From Bacteroidota bacterium (GTDB taxonomy: Bacteria; Bacteroidota; Bacteroidia; Chitinophagales; Saprospiraceae), in assembly GCA_024743405.1 (NCBI GenBank), contig JANSWP010000079.1, positions 1 through 33,483 on the forward strand: DNA of 33,483 nt, in the 5' to 3' direction. Position numbers and translations under genes: made by a program. The notes under the pieces are model-generated. The model worked only from the letters and a program-made list of their open reading frames with translations. It had not been told where the DNA came from and made no database searches. This document shows positions 1 through 7,290 of this stretch, in pieces (the first letter of the stretch is position 1; every line of letters starts with the position of its first letter).

Positions 1-12
1 ATATTATGACGG

Positions 13-99
13 ACTATTTTTTCACCATATTTCGTTAAAAATACTCGCCATATCTACGGATATGCCTGTGCTTTTTGCCTCGTCTGGCAAAAAAATAGT
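13..99. repeat. palindromic intergenic repeat, copy 1
   Basis: Outer inverted arms of 15 nt lie at 13-27 (ACTATTTTTTCACCA) and 85-99 (TGGCAAAAAAATAGT). A core hairpin lies at 49-64, with CATATC and GATATG paired around a TACG loop. The block CGTTAAAAATACTC at 33-46 recurs in the opposite orientation at 18686-18699 in copy 2, again beside a core hairpin and inside outer inverted arms. It sits just downstream of the serA-like gene. It could be a REP/MITE-type element or a structured RNA; no coding potential is seen. The repeat relation is directly visible; the function is unknown. Confidence 0.65.
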
Positions 100-138
100 T
101 TTCCTCAAATATGGAACTTATTTATGTCCAAGCACTTA

Positions 139-1095
139 CTAACTGCCAAAAAAGGCAATAATTTTATCTGCTAATTCTAACCCAATATTCCTTTGAGCTT
201 CGCCTGTAGAAGCACCAATATGGGGACTCAAAGAAATCCGAGAATGCTCTAAGATCTCCTTTCTTGGTGTAGGTTCATTTTCAAAAACATCCAAACCTGC
301 CGCTCTAACTTTTCCGCTATCTAAAGCTTCTAAAAGTGCTGCTTCATTTATAGTTCCTCCTCGAGCTGTATTAATAACGACCACCCCTTCTTTCATTTTT
401 TCGAACTCCTCTTTTCCAATCAACGGTTTCTTTCCTCCTGGTACATGCAGAGTGATAATATCTGCTTTCGCTAACATCTGGTTCATCTTCACTGTTTCTA
501 CATTTACAGTCAAACTTACATCAGCACTTTTGTATACATTTAGACCAATGTCTACATTATTCACCACCAAATCAACCGGCATCACTTTCATTCCCATTCC
601 GATACCAATACGTGCAGATTCTTGTCCAATCCGCCCGAAACCAATAATTCCAAGTGTTTTCCCTCTTAATTGAAATCCTTTTGAATAAGATTTCTTTAGA
701 TTCTTGAATTCAGAATCACCTTTAGCAGGCATATCTCTATTTGCCAAATGTAAAAACCGCGCAATTGAAAACATATGTGCAAAAGCTAATTCCGCTACAG
801 ATTGAGAAGAAGCGGCAGGCGTGTTCATCACCTCAATCCCTTTTTCGCGAGCATAGGTCACGTCAACATTATCAAGACCAACACCACCACGAGCGATGAT
901 TTTCAAATTCGGACATTTGTCAATTAAATCTTGACGAACCTTAGTGGCACTTCTGATTACGATTGCATCGAATTTAGGTAGTTCAGTTGCCAAATCTTCT
1001 TGAGCAATTTTATCGGTCACAACATCGTAACCTGCCTCTTCCAAAAGTAATTTTCCGTCAGGATGAATTCCATCGTTAACAAGTATTCTTATCAT
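139..1095 (-). CDS. serA: D-3-phosphoglycerate dehydrogenase-like 2-hydroxyacid dehydrogenase
   Basis: NAD-dependent D-2-hydroxyacid dehydrogenase, most likely 3-phosphoglycerate dehydrogenase, the first step of serine synthesis in the cytosol. The 318-residue product has the substrate-domain motif ARGGVGLDNVD, the Rossmann motif GIIGFGRIGQ, and the catalytic Arg/Glu/His set in NTARGG, FENEP and SPHIGAST. The length fits the short form without a C-terminal ACT domain, so serine feedback through ACT is not expected. The frame stays open 13 codons further upstream, but the ATG at 1095 starts at MIRILVNDG, where the family usually begins. No serC neighbour is present, so the exact substrate is inferred from family resemblance. 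A -7-like TACCTTTA lies on this strand at 1143-1136. Confidence 0.85.
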   Translation of the reverse strand: MIRILVNDGIHPDGKLLLEEAGYDVVTDKIAQEDLATELPKFDAIVIRSATKVRQDLIDKCPNLKIIARGGVGLDNVDVTYAREKGIEVMNTPAASSQSVAELAFAHMFSIARFLHLANRDMPAKGDSEFKNLKKSYSKGFQLRGKTLGIIGFGRIGQESARIGIGMGMKVMPVDLVVNNVDIGLNVYKSADVSLTVNVETVKMNQMLAKADIITLHVPGGKKPLIGKEEFEKMKEGVVVINTARGGTINEAALLEALDSGKVRAAGLDVFENEPTPRKEILEHSRISLSPHIGASTGEAQRNIGLELADKIIAFFGS

Positions 1096-1260
1096 AATAA
1101 ATTTTGATTTTTCAATTTTTGAAATAAGTCGCAAATAAAGGTAATTTCAATGTGGGAATCCAGTAAAAATTTAATAAAAATAAATACTAAAAGTCATTGA
1201 AATTCAGTCAGATAGCAGATATTTAAGAATCGCGTACTCATTTTACAATAAGTAATATGT

Positions 1261-1268
1261 TAATTTTG
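1261..1268 (+). promoter_or_regulatory. Bacteroidota -7 element (TAATTTTG)
   Basis: TAATTTTG matches the TAnnTTTG -7 consensus of Bacteroidota and lies 45 bp before the ATG at 1314. No convincing -33 TTTG is present at the expected spacing, so this is a weak call. It also argues that the amidase starts at 1314, because the longer open frame would begin upstream of the -7 element. Confidence 0.35.
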
Positions 1269-1313
1269 AAACTCTTTTTCGTCAAATTGCATTTCTACCA
1301 AATTAAAATACAG

Positions 1314-2642
1314 ATGAATCAATTAATTCAAAAAATAATTTCCTTTTCATTTTTGATATTCTTTTTAGGACTTACAACTTTAAGTTATTCACAAAAAAGA
1401 GCGATTGTGGAAATCGATGTGGAAAACTTCAATTTAGAAGCGCTTTATTCAAAAATCGGTGAAATTCCTTTAAAAAGTACAAACCAGTTTCTTGCTGTTT
1501 CTGCAGTGTTGAAATCCCAAAATTGGAACGCTGAAAAGGAAATCATTCAAATTAGATTTTCAAAGGATAAAAAAGCTTGGTCGAAATGGGAAAAATTAAA
1601 AGAAGATCCACATTCAAAAAAAATAACAGACCGATATATTAGTAATCTAATCTTTGCCGAGGAAGGCAGTCGATTTTTTGAAATTCAAAAGCAAACTCCA
1701 GATCAAATTTCACGCTTAAAGATTCATTTTTTCAATCCTGAAAAAATGCCTGAGACTCATCCTAATAATACGATTCAAACTCGGGATGCTTGTGATTGTG
1801 AACAACCTCAAATCATACTTCGCACAGATTGGTGTCCAGATGGAAGTTGCTTTCCTCATCCAAATCCCTCTAATACGAATGTTACTCACTTGATCGTTCA
1901 TCATACCGCAGGTTCAAATACTTCAAGTGATTGGACAGCAGTCGTTCGCTCAATATGGGATTTTCATGTAAATATTAATGGATGGAGTGATATTGGTTAC
2001 AATTATTTGATTGATCCCGAGGGAAATATCTATGACGGACGGGGTAACGACGTTCGAGGAGCACATTTCTGTGGAACAAATTCGGGAACGATGGGTACGG
2101 CAATGATGGGTAATTTTACAGATATCTCGCCTACCAGTGAGGCTTTGAATGCGCTAACTAAATTATTAGCTTGGAAGAATTGTGATAGAGATTTAGATGC
2201 ATTGGGTGCCGCATTTCATGCTTCTTCCGGTAAAACACTAGATCATATATCCGGTCACCGAGATGGTTGTGCGACGGAATGTCCAGGAAATAGCTTTTAT
2301 CCTTTATTTCCAGATGTTAGACAAACCGTTCAAGATTTCATTGATAACAATTGTCAGAATACAAGTACAAAAAATCCTTTTTTAAATGAGCAAACCGTTC
2401 AAATTTCCCCTAACCCAACTAGTGGGAATTTAAATATTGGAATCGATAATTTACTGTTTGGAAATCTTAATATTAGGGTTTTTGATAATCAATTAAAAAT
2501 GGTTTTGACGAATTTTAAGAATTTCAAAACTGGTGAATCTCAAACCTTTAATATGAATTTAATCGATTTGGAAAGCGGTATTTATTTTCTTCAATTAGAT
2601 TTAAATGGAGAAAAGTCAGTCTTCAAAATCATCAAAAACTAA
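1314..2642 (+). CDS. secreted N-acetylmuramoyl-L-alanine amidase with T9SS sorting domain
   Basis: Zinc amidase of the Amidase_2/PGRP fold that would cleave the bond between MurNAc and L-Ala of peptidoglycan. The 442-residue product begins with a signal peptide (hydrophobic stretch, then SYSQ). The amidase domain lies at roughly 190-355: HLIVHHTAG gives the first zinc His, IGYNYLIDPEGNIYDGRG the strand bearing the conserved Tyr, and GHRDGCATECPG the second zinc His and the Cys ligand. The C-terminal 80 residues have the T9SS sorting-domain pattern (ISPNPTSGNL, then SGIYFLQL and a basic end), so the enzyme is expected outside the outer membrane or attached to the cell surface. The ATG at 1314 is chosen because the signal peptide starts there. 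The gene is convergent with the next and their stop codons overlap. Confidence 0.88.
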   Translation: MNQLIQKIISFSFLIFFLGLTTLSYSQKRAIVEIDVENFNLEALYSKIGEIPLKSTNQFLAVSAVLKSQNWNAEKEIIQIRFSKDKKAWSKWEKLKEDPHSKKITDRYISNLIFAEEGSRFFEIQKQTPDQISRLKIHFFNPEKMPETHPNNTIQTRDACDCEQPQIILRTDWCPDGSCFPHPNPSNTNVTHLIVHHTAGSNTSSDWTAVVRSIWDFHVNINGWSDIGYNYLIDPEGNIYDGRGNDVRGAHFCGTNSGTMGTAMMGNFTDISPTSEALNALTKLLAWKNCDRDLDALGAAFHASSGKTLDHISGHRDGCATECPGNSFYPLFPDVRQTVQDFIDNNCQNTSTKNPFLNEQTVQISPNPTSGNLNIGIDNLLFGNLNIRVFDNQLKMVLTNFKNFKTGESQTFNMNLIDLESGIYFLQLDLNGEKSVFKIIKN

Positions 2643-3883
2643 AATAAAAACGAGACTGCAAAAGACAAAACTGCCGCAATCATTCCAAACATAAATACAC
2701 CATAACAAATACTCAAATAACGGTATTTCTTTGCTAGAACAACGCCCAAGAAATAAATGTCTTTAGTCATTGAGCTATATAAAAAATCGCTGTCTTTGAT
2801 CATCTCCATCATTCCCCAATGAAAATCAGGTAAGGGCATTCGATAAAAATTTCCAAAGAACAAAAGATTGGCTTGCCGTTTCTCTATATCTTCTCTTGTG
2901 TAAAGCGTTCGGGTAATTTTTGGACGGGTAGCTAAGGTTGCAAAGACCATTGAGACCAAACAAACGGCTAATAAAATAATTGTAGGAAGGATTAGAGTCG
3001 GTTTTTCACTAAAACGAGGCACTAATTGAGGCAACACAATTGATATAATAATCGCATTGATACTAAGCATAATATTTGCCTTATTATCCGCAATAGAACT
3101 TAAATTTACATGCGTTCTATAAGTAGCTCTGAACATGGTTTCCACTCCTCTGCCCAAATCCAATTCTTTCAATTGAATATCTTTATTTTTTGTCGAGGTG
3201 GTTACTTTCTTCTTTTTCTTCTTTTTCTTCTTTTTGTCCTGACGTGCGAGGTCTTCTACAGACTCTACTTCTTTGGGGTTTAATCTAATTTTTTGTTTTC
3301 TGAGTTGCTTAATATGTTTAAGTTTTCGATCATTATACAACTCCTCCGCAATTGGCGTAAAATACCTGTGTCGATTTAAAAAATCTAATTCAAAATCAAC
3401 CCATTCTTGCTCAGACATTACAATACTTTTTGTAATGAGCAATTCTTGTCGAACTCTTCCACATCTATCCCAATAGATTTTTTTACCCAAATGACTTAAG
3501 TCCGCGTCACAAATAACTTCTTCCAAAACATCCACAGGCTGGTAGGGTATTTTGGTAGCCATAATAAGGCGCTTCACCGTATCAATTGATTCTTTAGGGT
3601 AATCATGGTTGATCAAAAATTCTTGTGCATATTGACAACTTCGCTCTTCATGCCCTTCAGCTCCTTTGTCATAACCACTGTCATGAAACCACGCCGCTAC
3701 TTGCAATAGTTCTAAGTCTTTTTCATTTAATTCTACCTCGGCGCCAAGTTTTTTAACCCCTTCCACAACATTTTCTGTGTGCTGCCAATCATGATAGACG
3801 TATTCAGCACCAATCATTTCATTAAAAAAATCAGCCATATGGTGCTTTACTTTCTCTAAAATAGAGTTGTTAGTTGATGTCAT
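2639..3883 (-). CDS. HD-domain phosphohydrolase fused to a PycTM (Pycsar effector-type) membrane domain
   Basis: The 414-residue product has two parts. Residues 1-200 form an HD domain with H31/H35 in YHDWQHT, the H67-D68 pair in WFHDSGY and a conserved Asp in CDADLSHLG; such domains usually hydrolyse phosphoesters or cyclic nucleotides. A linker carries ten consecutive lysines (217-226). Residues 251-414 begin FRATYRTHVNLSSIADNKAN, the signature of PycTM (DUF5706), with membrane spans near 262-282, 289-309 and 390-413. PycTM is known as the membrane effector of Pycsar anti-phage systems, which respond to cCMP or cUMP. No cyclase lies nearby, and solitary HD-PycTM proteins are common in Bacteroidota, so a housekeeping nucleotide-signalling role is as likely as defence. 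Fusion and motifs are seen; ligand and role are inference. Confidence 0.8.
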   Translation of the reverse strand: MTSTNNSILEKVKHHMADFFNEMIGAEYVYHDWQHTENVVEGVKKLGAEVELNEKDLELLQVAAWFHDSGYDKGAEGHEERSCQYAQEFLINHDYPKESIDTVKRLIMATKIPYQPVDVLEEVICDADLSHLGKKIYWDRCGRVRQELLITKSIVMSEQEWVDFELDFLNRHRYFTPIAEELYNDRKLKHIKQLRKQKIRLNPKEVESVEDLARQDKKKKKKKKKKVTTSTKNKDIQLKELDLGRGVETMFRATYRTHVNLSSIADNKANIMLSINAIIISIVLPQLVPRFSEKPTLILPTIILLAVCLVSMVFATLATRPKITRTLYTREDIEKRQANLLFFGNFYRMPLPDFHWGMMEMIKDSDFLYSSMTKDIYFLGVVLAKKYRYLSICYGVFMFGMIAAVLSFAVSFLF

Positions 3884-4242
3884 AAATAATAATTACCCTG
3901 TGAAAATGGATACTCAATTTTTGATATGAGCGTAAAGATAGAATGTCACAAAGGATAATAAAAATGAGATGTGAATTCCTGCTATTTCTTTCAATGTTTG
4001 AGCTAAAACAATCTATATTTTAATAAAATGAATCCTACATTGATTTTAGCTAGAAATAGTGAAACTTAAATTATTCATTTTCAAGTAACTAATTAGGTTG
4101 TTTCCTGCTTAAAATTCTTTCGAAATTTATAAAATTTCAACAAAAAATAGGTTTTACGAGCAAATAACAATTATTTTGCAAACTAATGTTATTTGACAAT
4201 GAACTATCTAATGTGTTACTATTAAATGTTTAATGCATTTTT

Positions 4243-4250
4243 TACCTTTG
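4243..4250 (+). promoter_or_regulatory. Bacteroidota -7 element (TACCTTTG)
   Basis: TACCTTTG is an exact TAnnTTTG match about 110 bp before the OmpA-lipoprotein ATG. It implies a leader of about 100 nt that contains the hairpin at 4294-4326. No clear -33 element is seen. The rest of the 476-bp gap 3884-4359 is AT-rich and holds nothing else recognised. Confidence 0.45.
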
Positions 4251-4293
4251 TCCGCTGAACAAATCAGCCATTCTTTACATGAGTGTTTAGATT

Positions 4294-4326
4294 GGGAGTT
4301 TCGTCAATAAGTTGACCAAACTTCCC
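4294..4326 (+). promoter_or_regulatory. imperfect hairpin in the OmpA 5' leader
   Basis: GGGAGTTTCGTCAA pairs with GTTGACCAAACTTCCC around a short loop, with one bulge and one mismatch. It lies between the putative -7 element and the ATG at 4360 and has no following T-run, so it is not a standard terminator. It could stabilise the mRNA of an abundant lipoprotein or control translation. Structure is seen; function is a guess. Confidence 0.35.
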
Positions 4327-4359
4327 GGCACCTAAAATATTGTTAAACTTAAAATTTTA

Positions 4360-5136
4360 ATGAGCATGCACTTTACACTGAGATTGCTATTCTTCTGCTC
4401 TGTCATCGCATTAGCGTTACCATCATGTGTTTCTAAGAAAAAATTTGATGAATTACTATCTGAAAAAGGCGCGATTGCAGAATCCTTAGCTGAAAGCCAA
4501 GCAAAAATTCAAATGCTTGAGGAAAAAATTGCCCAGCTTGAATCTGACATGGCGGCACAGAAAAAAGATTTCGAAGGACAAATTGCTGGTATGCAATCTG
4601 ACCTTAGCGCAGCTAAAACAGATGCTGCCAACGCACGAAAAGCAGCAGAAGCTAAAGAAGCAGAATTAGCTTCTTTGAAAAAAGACATTCAATCAGCATT
4701 CGCTATTCCTGGCGACATGACTGTTACTGACCAAAATGGTGATTTAGTAGTTACTTTAGCTAGTCCTGTAAACTACAAAAGTGGTTCTACAAGAATAAAC
4801 AAAGATGCTAGAGAAGCTATTGACAACCTTGCTGAAACGTTAAAGAACAACCCTAACATGCACATCCTTGTAGAAGGACACACTGACGATGATCAACTTA
4901 TTGGAGGTGCGTCTTACAAAGACAACTGGGATTTGAGTGTTGCTCGTGCAATGAAAGTTGTTAAGCGTTTAGTAAAAGCGGGTGTTGATCCTGCTCAATT
5001 ATCTGTAGCTGGTAAAGGTGAATTTGATCCTATTGGTGATAATGAAACAGATGATGGTCAAGCTAAAAACCGTCGTACTGACGTTAAGCCAAGTGCTAAG
5101 TCAGGTAATTTGTACAAATTAGGCGGAGGAAACTAG
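4360..5136 (+). CDS. OmpA-family peptidoglycan-binding lipoprotein with coiled coil
   Basis: A Pal/OmpA-type lipoprotein expected to link the outer membrane to peptidoglycan. A signal peptide ends in a lipobox-like ALPSC, giving lipidation at Cys near residue 22. Residues 28-110 are a charged Ala/Glu/Lys-rich coiled coil. The C-terminal OmpA domain (about 115-245) contains VEGHTDDD, the ARAMKVVKRLVKAGV helix and NRRTDV, matching the family's Asp and Arg residues that contact meso-diaminopimelate. Basic residues and SAKSG follow. The product is 258 residues. ATG 4360 is used; MHFTL two codons later is an alternative. The gene is transcribed alone, with a hairpin terminator following the stop. 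Confidence 0.88.
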   Translation: MSMHFTLRLLFFCSVIALALPSCVSKKKFDELLSEKGAIAESLAESQAKIQMLEEKIAQLESDMAAQKKDFEGQIAGMQSDLSAAKTDAANARKAAEAKEAELASLKKDIQSAFAIPGDMTVTDQNGDLVVTLASPVNYKSGSTRINKDAREAIDNLAETLKNNPNMHILVEGHTDDDQLIGGASYKDNWDLSVARAMKVVKRLVKAGVDPAQLSVAGKGEFDPIGDNETDDGQAKNRRTDVKPSAKSGNLYKLGGGN

Positions 5137-5158
5137 TTTTAGTTTTCTACAAAAAGAA

Positions 5159-5196
5159 AATCCGACAAGATTCAATTCTTGCCGGATTTTTTTTTT
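5159..5196 (+). terminator. rho-independent terminator after the OmpA gene
   Basis: AATCCGACAAGA and TCTTGCCGGATT form a stem with one mismatch around a short loop, followed by about ten T. It starts 22 bp past the stop codon and sits in the 97-bp gap between convergent genes, so it may also act on the opposite strand. Confidence 0.85.
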
Positions 5197-5233
5197 GCTT
5201 AATAAAGACTGTACATTTTAATGAAGTAGGTTC

Positions 5234-7021
5234 TTAAAAACAGTATTCATTTGCCTCGATTAAGGCTTTCGCGATTTTCCGTCGAGCAACTTTCACATTA
5301 GTTGGTTGATATTTTGTAAAACGCTTCAATCCGACAAGGAGCATTTTCAATAAATCCCCTTCTGAAAAAGAAACTAATGCATCTGTAGCATTTTTTTGAA
5401 TTCTTGCCGTAGCATCTGTAATGAATGTTTTCAAAATCGCCTCATAAATTTCTTGAGACTGAGGCTTATTGTCTTTTTCAACTAACTTTTCTACTCTTAA
5501 AAGTACAGACTCCGCATTGAACGTATCAATCATAATATCAGCTACGTTCATTAATATTTCTTGTTCTTCTTTTAAATTCAGTTTCCCTTCCATTTGCATT
5601 TTTGATGCCGCCCCTGCCACCATTAAAATGATTTTTTTGAAATCACCAACAGCTTTTTTCTCTGAAGCATACACTCCTTTTAATTCTTCCTCGTTCGACT
5701 TGGAAGCTAATTCCTTTTGAATTGCCCAAGCTGGACCTGCAAAATCAAATGCCCCCTTCATCGCTCTCTTCATTAACATACTTACAGTCAAAATCCGATT
5801 AATCTCATTAGTTCCTTCATAAATCCTACCTATCCGAGAATCCCTATAAGCTCCAGCCGCGGGGTATTCTTCTGAAAAGCCATACCCTCCATGGATTTGA
5901 ACCATCTCATCAATTACATAATCTGCTATTTCGGAACCACTAACTTTTATCATCGCACATTCAATAGCATATTCTTCTGCAGCTTTCAAAATTGCTTCTG
6001 TGAAAGTGTTTCCTTCTGCCAAAAGCGCTTCCTTTTTCTCTTGCATTAAATTAGAAATCCGATAACTCGCAGATTCCAAAGCGAAGGTCTGAATAGCTTG
6101 TTCCGCTAACTTATATTGTATAGCCCCAAAACTGGAAATTGGAGTTTTGAATTGAACTCTATCGTTAGCATATTTTACAGAGATATCAATGCATCTCTTC
6201 GAGCCCCCCATTGACATTACGCCTAATTTATAACGCCCGACGTTTAATATATTAAATGCGATTAAATGACCTTTTCCTTTTTGTCCTAATAAATTCTCAA
6301 CTGGCACTTTTACATTTTCAAAAAACACTTGGCGAGTTGACGAACCTTTAATTCCTAATTTTTCTTCTTCCGCACCTAAGGACAATCCTTCCGAATCTCT
6401 TTCTACAATAAACCCTGTAAAATGCGCTCCTTCAATTTTGGCAAATACAACGAAAATATCAGCAAACCCTGCATTCGATATCCACATCTTTTGGCCATTC
6501 AGTATATAATTTCTTCCATCATCAGATAAATCTGCACGAGTTTTCGCAGCTAAAGAATCTGACCCAGAACTTGGTTCAGTCAAACAATATGCAGCTTTCA
6601 ATTCTCCAGTTGCCAATTTTGGAAGGTATTTCCGTTTTTGCTCTTCTGTCCCAAAATATAAAATTGGAAGCGTTCCAATTCCAATATGAGCAGCATAAGT
6701 AGTTGTAAAACCACCTGGAATCCTCCCAATCTCTTCAGAAACCACAGTATTCGTATTTGTATCTAGAGGCATCCCTCCAAATTCTTCTGGAATATGTGAG
6801 CCTAACAACCCTAACTCTCCAGCTTCATCTAGAATCTGAACTTGATTCGCAATTTTTCCACCACGAGCTCCGACTTGCTGGGCAAAATCTTTGGTCATTT
6901 GTCTTACCATTTCTTGTTCCTCATTCAAATCTTCAGGGATAAAAATGTCTTCAGGATTAGAATCTTCGACAATAAATGCTCCTCCTTTGAGCGTATTTTT
7001 CTTCATTAATTCATTCAACAT
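5234..7021 (-). CDS. long-form acyl-CoA dehydrogenase
   Basis: FAD-dependent acyl-CoA dehydrogenase catalysing the first step of fatty-acid beta-oxidation. At 595 residues it is about 200 longer than the common 380-residue type and resembles the VLCAD/ACAD9-like long class with a C-terminal helical extension (about 430-595). Motifs include YCLTEPSSGSD and KMWISNAGFAD for FAD binding, QIHGGYGFSEEYP, and IGRIYEGTNEINR, where Glu402 corresponds to the catalytic base. The ATG at 7021 is used; MKKNTLKGG at 7006 is an alternative. No thiolase or hydroxyacyl-CoA dehydrogenase gene lies beside it. The upstream DNA carries a -7 box and two identical palindromes, suggesting repression by a dedicated regulator, perhaps responding to fatty acids. 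Confidence 0.9.
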   Translation of the reverse strand: MLNELMKKNTLKGGAFIVEDSNPEDIFIPEDLNEEQEMVRQMTKDFAQQVGARGGKIANQVQILDEAGELGLLGSHIPEEFGGMPLDTNTNTVVSEEIGRIPGGFTTTYAAHIGIGTLPILYFGTEEQKRKYLPKLATGELKAAYCLTEPSSGSDSLAAKTRADLSDDGRNYILNGQKMWISNAGFADIFVVFAKIEGAHFTGFIVERDSEGLSLGAEEEKLGIKGSSTRQVFFENVKVPVENLLGQKGKGHLIAFNILNVGRYKLGVMSMGGSKRCIDISVKYANDRVQFKTPISSFGAIQYKLAEQAIQTFALESASYRISNLMQEKKEALLAEGNTFTEAILKAAEEYAIECAMIKVSGSEIADYVIDEMVQIHGGYGFSEEYPAAGAYRDSRIGRIYEGTNEINRILTVSMLMKRAMKGAFDFAGPAWAIQKELASKSNEEELKGVYASEKKAVGDFKKIILMVAGAASKMQMEGKLNLKEEQEILMNVADIMIDTFNAESVLLRVEKLVEKDNKPQSQEIYEAILKTFITDATARIQKNATDALVSFSEGDLLKMLLVGLKRFTKYQPTNVKVARRKIAKALIEANEYCF

Positions 7022-7051
7022 GACTGTATATTTTATTAATTATTGGATTTT

Positions 7052-7067
7052 TAGCGAATTTTCGCTA
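7052..7067. promoter_or_regulatory. operator-like palindrome O1
   Basis: TAGCGAATTTTCGCTA: 7-bp arms around a central TT. It starts one base downstream of the minus-strand -7 box at 7076-7069, so it would cover the transcription start of the acyl-CoA dehydrogenase gene. The identical 16-mer recurs at 7116-7131, which is the main evidence that a protein binds here. Confidence 0.65.
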
Positions 7068-7068
7068 G

Positions 7069-7076
7069 CAAATATA
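7069..7076 (-). promoter_or_regulatory. -7 element of the acyl-CoA dehydrogenase promoter
   Basis: Read on the minus strand this is TATATTTG, an exact TAnnTTTG match about 48 bp before the start codon at 7021. A TTG lies about 15 bp upstream, slightly closer than usual for a -33 element. It is flanked by the two palindromes. Confidence 0.6.
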
Positions 7077-7115
7077 CCGACTATTAACGTTCAAGTAAAG
7101 TAAATTGAAGTTTTT

Positions 7116-7131
7116 TAGCGAATTTTCGCTA
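7116..7131. promoter_or_regulatory. operator-like palindrome O2
   Basis: Second exact copy of TAGCGAATTTTCGCTA, 64 bp from the first start to start, roughly six helical turns. A possible half-site (TTCGCTG) follows near 7141. It lies in the 269-bp gap between divergent genes and could also affect the protease gene at 7291. Confidence 0.6.
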
Positions 7132-7290
7132 AAAAACTTTTTCGCTGATTATTGATTTATATACATGAAACCTGTAATTTGGATTTTGCCAACTTTTTAA
7201 AAAATAATTGTCTTTTGTCAAAAGTCAAATACTTTTTCCCTATCCAAATTCGTATTTTACTAACCTAATCACCCTCAAAAGTTTAACATC

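Noticed and set aside
452-673. 73-codon frame opposite the serA-like gene
   Set aside because: Antisense to a clearly recognised enzyme, with low-complexity IPIPIP-type translation and no independent support.
3181-3240. Lysine run in the HD-PycTM gene as a possible frameshift or repeat artefact
   Set aside because: Both domains are in the same frame on each side of the run, so it reads as a natural charged linker, though its length may vary between strains.
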